From Nitrospirota bacterium (GTDB lineage Bacteria > Nitrospirota > UBA9217): 64,000 nucleotides of DNA. The position numbers were made by a program, and so were the translations under genes. The DNA lies in assembly GCA_020052615.1 (NCBI GenBank), contig JAGVOT010000111.1, positions 1-64,000 on the forward strand. Direction: 5' to 3'. The notes under the pieces were generated by a model, which did not search any database, was not told the origin of the DNA, and saw only the letters and a list, made by a program, of their open reading frames with translations. The first letter of the stretch is position 1; every line of letters begins with the position of its first letter. Below are positions 10,101 through 19,108 of this stretch, in pieces.

Positions 10101-13100
10101 TCGCGATCGACCCGTCGCTGAAAAAGATCGGGGTCAAGGAACTGAAGGCACAGATCATCGAGGAACGCTATGTCTCGGTCCTTACCAGACAGTCGAGCGG
10201 CGTTTACAAGTACCAATCCATCAAAAAGGAGATCCCGGTCAGCACAACGGACCTGTCGTTTTCCGAACAAGGTATGAAATTCCGGCTGCCGACAACGAAC
10301 CCGGGAGATTTTCTCCTGATCGTGCGGGATGAGAAAAAGACCGAGCTCAGCCGCGTGGCCTTCAGTGTTGCCGGCATGGGTAACCTCACGCGAAGCCTGG
10401 AGAAGAACGCCGAACTGCTGATCAAACTGAACAAGTCCGATTACACCCCAGGCGAGGAGATCGAGCTCCAGATCCGCGCCCCCTACACGGGAGCGGGGCT
10501 TATCACGATCGAAAGGGACCGGGTATACGCGACAAAGTGGTTCAAGACGACCGCAACGAACTCCGTCCAGAAGATACGTGTTCCCGCTACCTTCGACGGA
10601 AATGGATACATAAACGTTTCCTTCGTCCGCGGGCTCGACTCGAAGGAAATATTCATGAGCCCCTTGAGCTACGGCGTGATGCCCTTCTCGGTGAGCCGCG
10701 AGAAACGGACCATCAAGATCGACATCGACACTCCCGAGCTCGCACGTCCCGGGGAACCGTTCAAGATACGCTACAAGGGGAACAAGGCGGGCAAGGCTGT
10801 GGTCTATGCCGTGGACGAGGGCATCCTCCAGGTGGCCCGGTACACGACGCCCGACCCCCTGTCGCACTTCTTCCGGAAGCGCGCCCTGGAAGTGAAGACG
10901 GCCCAGATCCTGGACCTCATCATGCCGGAGAACTCGATCGTGCGCATGCTCTCGGCAGCCGGTGGTGACGACGGAGGAAGGGGTCTCGGCCAGAACCTGA
11001 ACCCCTTCAAACGCAAGCGCGACAAGCCCGTGGTCTACTGGTCGGGCATCGTGAACATCGATCCTACGATGCGGGAGCTGGTCTACCGGGTGCCCGATTA
11101 TTTCAACGGCACGATACGGGTCATGGCGGTTGCGGTGGCCCCTGACGCCATCGGCGCGAACCAGAAGAGGTCAGCTGTGCGCGGCCATTTTGTGCTGAGC
11201 CCGAACGTGCCGACCTTTGTTGCGCCGGGCGATGAGTTTATCGCGACCGTTAGTGTTGCCAACAACGTTGAAGGCTCGGGCAAGGACGCGGTGGTGAACC
11301 TTGATCTTGAGACGTCGGAGCACCTGGAAATACTGGATAAGGGACAGCGTTCTCTCAAGATAGCCGAAGACAGCGAGGTGAGTGCGTCCTTCAAGATCAA
11401 AGCGAAAGACATCGTGGGGTCAGGCCGCTTCACCTTTACCGCGTCGCACGGCGGGAAAAAGACCTCTTATTCCATCGAAGCAAGCGTCAGGCCGCCGGTC
11501 CCGTACATGACCGACGTAAAGAGCGGGTACTTTAAATCAGGGAAAGTAGATGTGGAAGTAAAGAGGTCGATGCATCCCGAGTTCCGGACCCTGGACGCCT
11601 CCGCATCGCCCATACCGCTCGGACTGGCCCACGGCCTGGTGGCCTATCTGGAAAAGTTCCCCTACCTTTGCACCGAGCAGCTTGTGAGCCAGGCCTTCCC
11701 GGCCATCGTGCTCAAAAACCGGCCGGAGTTCGGGTATACGCACAAGAAGGCAGGGGAGAACCTGGAAAAGACGATCGGCGTACTGCGGTCACGCCAGAAC
11801 GCCGACGGAGCCTTCGGATTCTGGGCCGCGAACTCCCACATCTCGGACTACGCAAGCATCTATGCCATGCACTTCCTTACGGAGGCGAAAGAGCGGGGTT
11901 TTGCAGTGCCGCAGGAACTCGTCCACAGGGGCAGTAGATATCTCAACAGTCTTTCCTTCGGTACTGTTGAAAATCTGGTTCAGGCGCGTATCCAGGCCTA
12001 TGCGATCTACATTCTGACACGAAACGGTGAGGTAACGACCAGCTTTGTAGACAACTTGCGTGAGCAGCTCGACAAGGCCAAGGGGACGAAGAAGTGGAAG
12101 AAAGACTTGACAGCCTCCTACCTTGCGGCAACCTACAAGCTGCTCAAGCTCGATTCAAAGGCCGACGACCTGATCTCGGGAATGAAGATGGGCCAGCGCG
12201 TTGAGGCAGATTATGACAATTACTATGACAGCCTGGCCCAGGACTCGCAGCATCTCTATATCCTGGGGAAACATTTCCCCGAGCGCTTCAAGAAGTTCTC
12301 TGAAGGGGACATAGTGTGTATGCAGTGCATCGTGAGCGGGATATCGGACAACAGCTTCAATACCATTACGTCGGCCTACGCAATCCTGGCCATGGACGCC
12401 TATGCCGAGGCCGTAGGCGAGAAGGCGCTCGCTGAGATCAACTTCAAGGAGGTTGTCGATAAGGCGGTAAAGGACCTTGCGAAACCAAAGGGCCTCTTCC
12501 CCAAGGTCGCTTTTTCAGGCGAGGCCAGGAAAGTACGGATCGAAAGCACAAGCGGATATCCCACCTTCTACCAGGTAACCATGGCGGGCTTCGATAAGAC
12601 CCTGCCGCAAAAAGAGATCAAGGAAGGCATCGAGGTACAGCGCGAGTACCGGGACCTGAAGGGCAATGTGATCACGTCAACAGCCCTCGGTGCGGAGATA
12701 GAGGTCCACTTCAAGATGCGGTCGGTCAAGTCCGGGTATCACGGCAACGTGGCGATCGTGGACCTGCTGCCCGGCGGATTCGACGTAGTGATCGAAAAGT
12801 CGCGGCCTATGTCAAAGCCTACACAGGTCCAGGAGCAGAGGGGCGAGGAAGGGGAGGGAGAAGGGGAAGGCGGAGAACGCAGGTCCGGTGAAAGCCAATC
12901 CCGTAAAAAATGGGATTCTCCCATAGGAACGGCCGCCTCTACCTGGCAGCCCGACTTTGTTGACATAAGGGAAGACCGGGTAGTGCTTTTCGGGAGCGTG
13001 GGCGACTCCGCCCAGGAGTTCGTGTACCGAATCAAAGCTACGAATAAGGGTATGTATGTGATCCCGCCTGCCTTCGCAGAGTCCATGTATAACCGGGCAG

Positions 13101-13189
13101 TACGGGCAAGGACCCTAACGGGAACGATGGTGGTGGAGGAGAAGAAGGAAGAGAAAAAAGAAGAGAAGCAGGAACCGAAAGGCAAATGA
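7184..13189 (+). CDS. bacterial alpha-2-macroglobulin family protein with CTEQ thioester motif
   Basis: 2001 aa; MG domains, FPYLCTEQLVSQAFPAIV thioester region (tgc acc gag cag at 11669-11680), C-terminal receptor-like domain. Start listed is TTG; ATG at 7208 possible. Confidence 0.88.
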   Translation: MRLKIISGMFKGLLGIFSKLFGSFSWSPPPWFDFLKHFSSNIKSLVSRFRTAVRSLIKRPPAIGSETKPAEGEQRGFSFIRLGKILAVIFVIFGLLMWYASHRRGMIRVSGTTPELTKIEDILKPDPVRIHFSGSAARLDLIGKSLTQGISIAPAIEGDWTWSSDRVLIFRPKADWLPGTEYTVRMDKSLFPDHVKLSSHSYSFQTPRFAADLTYTEFYQDPEDPKIKKVIATVKFTHPVDAVDFEKRIRLRRADREGGFLGLGAKTVPFTVTYNKYKSEAYIQTRSVDIPEKDTSMSVAIDSGIRAERGGPATPKPIEREQLIPGKYTLLRIDSVELSLVRNERYEPEQVLVVNATAGVQEAEIIKNLTVVVLPKDLPPVQKQEGKKDYKWSEWSDPSKIGPEILKLSSPVKLKPLPRDREYAELHSFKFTVPPGKYLYIKVNKGIKSFGGYLLAKEFDAIQRVPDLPQELGIMASGSILSLRGEKRLSVFARDIDAVRFTIGRVVPDDINHLVTQTQGDIKSPEFLNYEFNEENISEHFTEVREFGQKELGKAQYTTFDFSRYLKTEKETNRGMFFLKVESWDRAEKKTTGKRDKRLILITDLGVLVKDNADQTHDVFVQSIQTGHPVSGARVDILGKNGVSVFGANTDAEGRAQFPKLTDFTHEKAPTVYLVRKGSDISFLPYERSERKLNFSRFDIGGVMTEGVADRLDAYLFSDRGIYRPGDEFHVGIIVKSANWTRALAGIPLEVSIMDSRGLEVKRQKISLTASGFEEVKYQTEDTSPTGRYTTNLYIVKDSKRGALLGSASVRVEEFLPDRLKITTKLSQERKEGWVAPAGLKGRVNLMNLYGTPAVNHRIAAEVTLAPASPSFRQYQDYTFFDPAKAETSFVEPLSDAVTNEKGDAEIDLNLGRYDKATYRLTFAAEGYELEGGRSVGSTSTVLVSPLSYLVGYKADGDLTYIHKGSSRTVDLIAIDPSLKKIGVKELKAQIIEERYVSVLTRQSSGVYKYQSIKKEIPVSTTDLSFSEQGMKFRLPTTNPGDFLLIVRDEKKTELSRVAFSVAGMGNLTRSLEKNAELLIKLNKSDYTPGEEIELQIRAPYTGAGLITIERDRVYATKWFKTTATNSVQKIRVPATFDGNGYINVSFVRGLDSKEIFMSPLSYGVMPFSVSREKRTIKIDIDTPELARPGEPFKIRYKGNKAGKAVVYAVDEGILQVARYTTPDPLSHFFRKRALEVKTAQILDLIMPENSIVRMLSAAGGDDGGRGLGQNLNPFKRKRDKPVVYWSGIVNIDPTMRELVYRVPDYFNGTIRVMAVAVAPDAIGANQKRSAVRGHFVLSPNVPTFVAPGDEFIATVSVANNVEGSGKDAVVNLDLETSEHLEILDKGQRSLKIAEDSEVSASFKIKAKDIVGSGRFTFTASHGGKKTSYSIEASVRPPVPYMTDVKSGYFKSGKVDVEVKRSMHPEFRTLDASASPIPLGLAHGLVAYLEKFPYLCTEQLVSQAFPAIVLKNRPEFGYTHKKAGENLEKTIGVLRSRQNADGAFGFWAANSHISDYASIYAMHFLTEAKERGFAVPQELVHRGSRYLNSLSFGTVENLVQARIQAYAIYILTRNGEVTTSFVDNLREQLDKAKGTKKWKKDLTASYLAATYKLLKLDSKADDLISGMKMGQRVEADYDNYYDSLAQDSQHLYILGKHFPERFKKFSEGDIVCMQCIVSGISDNSFNTITSAYAILAMDAYAEAVGEKALAEINFKEVVDKAVKDLAKPKGLFPKVAFSGEARKVRIESTSGYPTFYQVTMAGFDKTLPQKEIKEGIEVQREYRDLKGNVITSTALGAEIEVHFKMRSVKSGYHGNVAIVDLLPGGFDVVIEKSRPMSKPTQVQEQRGEEGEGEGEGGERRSGESQSRKKWDSPIGTAASTWQPDFVDIREDRVVLFGSVGDSAQEFVYRIKATNKGMYVIPPAFAESMYNRAVRARTLTGTMVVEEKKEEKKEEKQEPKGK

Positions 13190-13201
13190 TCTCGCATATC
13201 A

Positions 13202-13225
13202 CCCTCTCCCCATTGCGGGAGAGGG
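13202..13225. repeat. short palindromic element downstream of the A2M gene
   Basis: ccctctccc-cattgc-gggagaggg perfect 9-bp stem followed by ccggggtgaggggg; no U-tract. Confidence 0.6.
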
Positions 13226-13368
13226 CCGGGGTGAGGGGGATGGGATTTAAAATCGGATCAGCTGTGTATCTCATAAGGTCTGCTTCTCAAAACAGGCACC
13301 AGCAATCAGTTATTGCTGTTGATAATTGCAAATTCGAGTTATAAAATGGCAATTATCAGGAGGTTGGC

Positions 13369-13635
13369 ATGAAAATGATGATGGACCGTTTTGGAAGAGT
13401 GGTCGTACCCAAGGATATCAGAGACCGGCTGGGACTGCGGCCTGGGGTGGAGATCGAGATAGACGAAAAAAATAATGAACTCGTGCTGAGGTCGGTTGAA
13501 CATGAACCCTCGCTTACGTTGAAGAAGGGCATTCTTGTTTTCTCAGGGAAAATGACGGGAGACCTTAGGGGGGCTGTCAAGGCACATCGCAGCGAGCGGC
13601 TGCACAAAGTCACTTCCGGGAAGAAATCAGCATAG
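13369..13635 (+). CDS. AbrB/MazE-type DNA-binding protein (VapB-like antitoxin)
   Basis: MKMMMDRFGRVVVPKDIRDRLGLRPGVEIEIDEKNNELVLRSV swapped-hairpin AbrB motif; C-terminal tail GDLRGAVKAHRSERLHKV resembles VapB tails. Confidence 0.8.
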   Translation: MKMMMDRFGRVVVPKDIRDRLGLRPGVEIEIDEKNNELVLRSVEHEPSLTLKKGILVFSGKMTGDLRGAVKAHRSERLHKVTSGKKSA

Positions 13636-13671
13636 TGACGAAGAAAGCGGCTTGACTTGAAAGGAAGGTAG

Positions 13672-14316
13672 ATGGGAATCACGATATTCGCAAGCGGAAG
13701 GATCGACCGTATCGGAGACATCGCGCGTCTGATTGATGACGTGAAGGCGATTGCCGGAGAAAGCAACTGGTCTTGCCAAATACTGGACGATGTCTTCGAT
13801 GCGCAGCCGAACGCGGTCCTTTCCGGGCCGGGAACGGCCGGCAGCGCTGGGGTGATCGAAGGGTTGTTGGGACTGAAAGGGATCGTCGTGAACCTCGGCC
13901 CCGGAGCGGAGCCGCTGTCTCTTCTCTTCGACCCGTCCGGCACGCTGACAGGCATTCTGGAGCAACTATCCTGGGTCCAGAGCGACGGGCAGAGTGAACG
14001 ATTTACGTCGTGCAAAACGCAGTTTGGGAGCATCGAGTCACATATTCACATCATTGAACTGCTTGCCCGCCTCAAAGAGAAATATATAACCGACCTCATC
14101 GTAAACGACGAAGGCGCTTACTGGGAAACCCGCGACCGGAGGATCCTGGCGGATAAACGCATCGCCCTGGGGCATTGCCTCCGCCACACCGAACGGGTCA
14201 TAGGCAGTATCGAGACTTCCGGTGACGAGGCCCTCGATCCCGAGGAGCTTGCGGACCGAATTGAGCAAGCGTTACTGAAAACGGACCAGACGAAACAAAG
14301 CGATTCTGTCTTGTAA
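13672..14316 (+). CDS. hypothetical protein
   Basis: 214-aa ORF downstream of the AbrB-like gene with codon usage like its neighbours; no family recognised. Confidence 0.55.
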   Translation: MGITIFASGRIDRIGDIARLIDDVKAIAGESNWSCQILDDVFDAQPNAVLSGPGTAGSAGVIEGLLGLKGIVVNLGPGAEPLSLLFDPSGTLTGILEQLSWVQSDGQSERFTSCKTQFGSIESHIHIIELLARLKEKYITDLIVNDEGAYWETRDRRILADKRIALGHCLRHTERVIGSIETSGDEALDPEELADRIEQALLKTDQTKQSDSVL

Positions 14317-14480
14317 CGGATACTCCTCAAGTCCTGATAAGATCAAGAAGGCCGAGGTCGTGGCGGAGCGGATAAGACGAAGGGGAGATGGGACTAGAAA
14401 ATGCACATCGCGTCTGAACATCCCCCCCCCCAATGTTTGCAACGTCCCCGAGGCAAAGGAGGAGTCCCTTTTAAATAATT

Positions 14481-15383
14481 ATGGAAAGAACTTGCAAAAA
14501 TAGGCCAGAAAGAAACCATTTCGTGCCGGCATCATATCTTCAGAGATTTGTAAATCCAGAATCTGGCATGCTTGTTGTGTATGATTCAGAAAAAAAAGAA
14601 TGGCGGAATCAAAGACCCGACGAAATAATGTTTGTAAGAAATTATAATCGACAAGAATGGGCACCAAAAGGGGCAGATCCTTACATTTTGGAAAAAACCT
14701 TGAGTAACCTTGAAAGTAATGCAAAACAAGTGATAGATAAATTAATAAATCGGTCTAGTGAATTTACTCAAGATGAAATTATTAACTTTGCGGTCATTCT
14801 TTCTCACTTGCGAATGGGCGTACCACGTCAAGCAAAAATGGCTAAAGTGGTATATGAACAGTTAATTTCGGATATTGTCCTTCAAAATGCTGATATAGCA
14901 AAAAAATTACGAGAAGGTAAATTTAAAATTGCTGTGAAGGCAAAGGAGTCGCGCATTAATTTCATGCGACAAGCTCTAGGGCCTCACATGTATTTTATCT
15001 TGAAAATGAATTGGGAAGTAATCTATACGAGTCAACTAGCAAAATTTATTACAACAGATAGCCCTGTCACTTATTATAATGTTAAAATACCACCTCCATA
15101 TGAGGCTGGCATAGCTCTGGCGGGCACAATAATCTTGTTTCCATTATCTCCGACTCATTTGTTAACTTTGCGTCATGCTGAGTACGAAGCGAATTCGCAA
15201 ATTGATCCGCTGACCAAGCTTGAATTGAAACAGTTGGATGAAATGGAAGATGAGGGAAATACGTCTATCCAGTATGGCATTGAGAGAGATGGCGAATTTG
15301 TTAAAAGCACAAATCAGATATTGTTTATGCAATCAGACAGATATGTTGTAGGAATGAATGCGCTGGATTTACAAATCCTATAG
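14481..15383 (+). CDS. DUF4238-like protein
   Basis: RNHFVPASYLQRFVNPESGMLVVYDSEKKEWRNQRPDEIMFVRNYN resembles the N-terminal H-[YF]-V-P-x-x-[YF]-L-x-x-F signature of DUF4238; AT-rich codon usage. Confidence 0.7.
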   Translation: MERTCKNRPERNHFVPASYLQRFVNPESGMLVVYDSEKKEWRNQRPDEIMFVRNYNRQEWAPKGADPYILEKTLSNLESNAKQVIDKLINRSSEFTQDEIINFAVILSHLRMGVPRQAKMAKVVYEQLISDIVLQNADIAKKLREGKFKIAVKAKESRINFMRQALGPHMYFILKMNWEVIYTSQLAKFITTDSPVTYYNVKIPPPYEAGIALAGTIILFPLSPTHLLTLRHAEYEANSQIDPLTKLELKQLDEMEDEGNTSIQYGIERDGEFVKSTNQILFMQSDRYVVGMNALDLQIL

Positions 15384-15431
15384 CATGCCCGGGCTGTTAA
15401 TGCGTGTTCTAAATTGTCTAAGGATGCAAAT

Positions 15432-16646
15432 ATGAAAAAAATATGGGAAAAGAATAGTAGAAAAGACGCCGAGCATATCATCAACACATTATTGAATAAT
15501 AAACTCGCCGATGGTGGTTGGATAGCCAACTTTCAAAATGAGTTTTTTTTCAGAGCACTTCAGAGCCTCACAAAAACCCGATTATCAAGAGCCGACCTTC
15601 TGAAAACGTTAGGTGAGATGGCAAGGAAGGGAGCAACCGGCGCTGAAAGTTTTGAGGTAGCTCTCAATAAGATTCAGCATGATAGTTGGCAAGGCAACCA
15701 AGAATGGACGCTTCATTTTCCTTGGTACGTACTACTGAAGGGAAATATTAGGCTACCTTTTTCAGTCACTGCCTGTAAGACGCGATTTACGATATCTAAA
15801 TGGTCACACTATGAAGAAAAAATAAGGCGAGCCGAGCTGTGTGACAGTATCGAGGCTGTTTCCTCTCGACCCATGTTTAGTGGTCTTTGCATAACCGCAA
15901 GGGTAATGGGGCGAAATCATTATGAAGCGTGGGAGAAGCTTGCGCCAGCATCAGATGTATTTCGGGGGATAGTTGAATTAACATTCAATTTAGGCAGGCA
16001 CAGTCTAAGTGTGCCGCCGAAGCCGAAATGTGCAGTGCCACATCATTTGTGGGCTGCACTTTTCCCCAAGAACGGCTCGGGCGAATATTTGAATTTCACG
16101 GTTGACGAAGTTGGAATCCGTGAAAAAGAAATCACGGTAAAGCGCTTAGCAGCCTTGAAAAAGAACTCAAGATTCTTTCGTAGGCTTACTGACAATGACG
16201 GGACCATAGATGGGCTACTTCTAAATTGCGTTCGACTTTATGCGCAAGCAATGGATGAACGACTGGAGCATCGCGCGCTCTTGACATGGTGGCAACTCGC
16301 AGAAGCTATCGCCCTCTCAGCACGCATTAACGGCGACACTAAAATAGTCGCAAAAAGGCTGTCATGGTATTGTCGTAAGTGGAAGATGGATACTACTGGA
16401 ATTAACGAATGTCTGGAGAAAATAGCAGAACATAGAAATGAAATCGTCCATAGAGGAAATGCTGTAGATGTTGATGAGGAAGACTGTAATTTTATGAAAA
16501 CCGTCTGCGAAAGAGCTATCTTGTGGTTGGCAAGCAATCGCCCTCGGCTGAGGAACCTTGAGGTGCTTGAAAGAATTTACCAATTCAATTCTCAAACTCC
16601 AGATGGTTTAGACAATATACGATGCGCGCTAAAATTAATTAGATAG
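15432..16646 (+). CDS. HEPN-like (ApeA-type) C-terminal domain protein
   Basis: C-terminal helical region LEHRALLTWWQLAEAIALS...LEKIAEHRNEIVHRGNAVDVDEEDC contains R-N-x3-H (RNEIVH). A TTG start at 15414 is possible. AT-rich. Confidence 0.6.
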   Translation: MKKIWEKNSRKDAEHIINTLLNNKLADGGWIANFQNEFFFRALQSLTKTRLSRADLLKTLGEMARKGATGAESFEVALNKIQHDSWQGNQEWTLHFPWYVLLKGNIRLPFSVTACKTRFTISKWSHYEEKIRRAELCDSIEAVSSRPMFSGLCITARVMGRNHYEAWEKLAPASDVFRGIVELTFNLGRHSLSVPPKPKCAVPHHLWAALFPKNGSGEYLNFTVDEVGIREKEITVKRLAALKKNSRFFRRLTDNDGTIDGLLLNCVRLYAQAMDERLEHRALLTWWQLAEAIALSARINGDTKIVAKRLSWYCRKWKMDTTGINECLEKIAEHRNEIVHRGNAVDVDEEDCNFMKTVCERAILWLASNRPRLRNLEVLERIYQFNSQTPDGLDNIRCALKLIR

Positions 16647-16691
16647 AATTATGACAAGCTCGAATATTACTGTGTTTATAAACATAAAGCA

Positions 16692-19019
16692 ATGAAGCAA
16701 ACTATCCGCATACTTCTATTTCTTGCTGCTATTTTGATCCTTCTCCGTATCCTTTCCCCCTCCCTCCAATCCGACGTCAGCTTCTCCCAGGCGATCTACG
16801 ACCGGAGCGGCAAGCTCCTCCGCCTGACGTTGTCACGTGATGACAAATACCGACTATGGCTGCCGCTCAAATCAATATCTCCGGTCCTCGTCAATGCCAC
16901 TCTCCTGCATGAGGACAAGTGGTTCAGGTTCCATCCGGGGGTGAGCCCGAAATCGCTTGTCCGCGCAATATGGCATACCTATGTCAAGAAGGACCGGAAG
17001 ATTGGTGGGTCCACGATCACGATGCAGTTGGCGCGTATCAAGTATGATATCAACTCTCGCACGATATCCGGCAAGACATCCCAGATCCTGGCTGCATTCT
17101 GGCTTGAACTTCTGTATTCCAAGAACGAGATACTCGAAGCCTATTTGAACCTCGTTTCGTACGGCCTCAATATAGAAGGCGCGGGCGCGGCAAGTCTCGT
17201 CTATTTCCATAAGAACGCGGACAAGCTTACCCTCTCCGATGCGCTTGCTTTGAGCGTGATACCGCAAAGCCCGGCGAAGCGGATGGGGAGGGTGACAGAG
17301 GGTATACCTGCGAACCAGAGCCTCGAGCAGGCCCGCAAGGTCCTTTTCGCCAAATGGATAGGTAAGTATCCTAAAGATCAGGACCAGAAGTCCATAGTTG
17401 ACCAGCGTATCATACTCAAGCGTCCGTCCGACCTGCCGTTCCTGGCCCCTCACTTTGCGAACGAGGTGCGCGAGCTTGACCCCTTTGATCCGGTGCTCAA
17501 CACTACGCTCGATCTCAGGCTCCAGCGGCTAATTGAGCGGCACATTAAAAGCTATGTCGAGGCGAACCGGCAGAAGGGGATCAAGAATGCCGTGGTCCTC
17601 CTTGCAGACCATCGGACACTTGAAGTAAAATCGCTGATCGGTTCCGCTGACTTCTTTGACCAGAAGATCGACGGCCAGGTGAATGGGGCCCGGGCGAAGC
17701 GTTCTCCGGGGTCGGCGCTCAAACCGTTCATCTACGGCCTCGGGATCGACCAGGGGCTGATCCATCCTATGACGATGTTGAAAGACGCGCCCATGAGCTT
17801 CGGCGCCTATAATCCCGAGAACTTCGACGGTGAATTCAGCGGACCGATAAAAGCGAAGGATGCGCTGGTCAAAAGCAGGAATGTTCCGGCCGTTGATATT
17901 GCATCGCGTCTCGCTCCGCCGGGGCTGCATGGGCTTCTGCTCAAGGCCGGCATCACGCGCATGCGCGATGAGTCTTTTTACGGCATGTCGCTTGCACTCG
18001 GAAGCGCGGAGGTTTCGGTCGAAGAGCTGGCACAGCTCTACGCCATGCTTGCAAACGGGGGTGTTCTGAAGCCGCTCAAGTTTCTCAAGCATCAAAAGGA
18101 AGAAACTGGTACGCGGCTGCTGAGCAAAGAGGCGAGCTACCTTGTGCTTGATATTCTTTCGAACAATCCCAATCCGCTTCAGGGATTTCGCACGGACTGG
18201 ATACGGGACCATCTCTCTGTTTCCTGGAAGACCGGCACCTCCTTCGGGTTTCGTGACGCATGGTCAGTGGGCATCGTGGGACCGTACGTGCTCGCGGTCT
18301 GGATCGGGAACTTCGACGGAGATGGTAATCCCGCATTTATCGGCCGGGAGGCGGCAGCACCGCTTTTCTTCGAGATCATCGACTCGCTTAAATCCCAGGC
18401 CCCCGAGATCAATGAGTATTCCGGCAAGGGACTTGGCGACTTGAATCTGACCAAAGTCGAGGTTTGCGCCGTGTCAGGGGGGCTGCCAGGTCCTGAATGC
18501 GATCAGCGGGTTCCCACGTGGTTCGTTCCCGGCAGGTCACCCATCGCGAAATGCGACGTTCATCGAAGGATATTCGTCAATTCAGCCACGGGCCTGCGTG
18601 CCTGTTCCGACGGGGCACGCGGAACCAGGCCCGAAGTGTACGAGTTCTGGCCCTCCGACCTTCTGGCGATCTTCCAGCAGGCGGGCATTCCGCGTCGCGT
18701 GCCGCCGCCCTATGAGTCGGGCTGCAGGATGGACGACACGGCTTCACGGGGCGCCGGTCCGCGAATCACCTCGCCCCGGGAAGAGGTGGTCTACAGCCTG
18801 CGGATGTCCGATCTCAACAAGGAGCGCATACCGCTTACCGCCGTCACCGATGCCGATTCCCGGGTCGTGCGTTGGTTCATGAACGAAGAGTACCTGGGAG
18901 CGTCGGCCAGCGGAAAACCGTATTTTTGGCGGCCGAAAGCCGGGACATTCGTTGTTAGGGCAGTTGACGACCTCGGCAGGACCTCGTTCCGGGAAGTAAG
19001 AACTCAACTCGTTGAATAG
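16692..19019 (+). CDS. pbpC: penicillin-binding protein 1C
   Basis: Transglycosylase block LLHEDKWFRFHPGVSP...KIGGSTITMQLAR, transpeptidase SPGSALKPFIYG and KTGTSFGFRDAWSVG, C-terminal BiPBP_C-like domain. Confidence 0.93.
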   Translation: MKQTIRILLFLAAILILLRILSPSLQSDVSFSQAIYDRSGKLLRLTLSRDDKYRLWLPLKSISPVLVNATLLHEDKWFRFHPGVSPKSLVRAIWHTYVKKDRKIGGSTITMQLARIKYDINSRTISGKTSQILAAFWLELLYSKNEILEAYLNLVSYGLNIEGAGAASLVYFHKNADKLTLSDALALSVIPQSPAKRMGRVTEGIPANQSLEQARKVLFAKWIGKYPKDQDQKSIVDQRIILKRPSDLPFLAPHFANEVRELDPFDPVLNTTLDLRLQRLIERHIKSYVEANRQKGIKNAVVLLADHRTLEVKSLIGSADFFDQKIDGQVNGARAKRSPGSALKPFIYGLGIDQGLIHPMTMLKDAPMSFGAYNPENFDGEFSGPIKAKDALVKSRNVPAVDIASRLAPPGLHGLLLKAGITRMRDESFYGMSLALGSAEVSVEELAQLYAMLANGGVLKPLKFLKHQKEETGTRLLSKEASYLVLDILSNNPNPLQGFRTDWIRDHLSVSWKTGTSFGFRDAWSVGIVGPYVLAVWIGNFDGDGNPAFIGREAAAPLFFEIIDSLKSQAPEINEYSGKGLGDLNLTKVEVCAVSGGLPGPECDQRVPTWFVPGRSPIAKCDVHRRIFVNSATGLRACSDGARGTRPEVYEFWPSDLLAIFQQAGIPRRVPPPYESGCRMDDTASRGAGPRITSPREEVVYSLRMSDLNKERIPLTAVTDADSRVVRWFMNEEYLGASASGKPYFWRPKAGTFVVRAVDDLGRTSFREVRTQLVE

Positions 19020-19108
19020 GGGAGTTCATCGTATTTTCATCTCTTTCCTTCTTTCCCCAATCCCCGCAACGATGTATAATGCCCGCAGTTCGTCGCGATG
19101 GGTCGACC

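Noticed and set aside
8795-10867. 690-aa minus-strand ORF antisense to the A2M gene
   Set aside because: Shadow ORF from high-GC codon bias of the opposite strand; composition (Arg/Asp/Gly/His-rich, no domain) is not protein-like. The same logic excludes 30987..32330 (-), 50249..51253 (+), 53640..54815 (-), 35252..36118 (-), 44102..45238 (-) and 45487..46614 (-).
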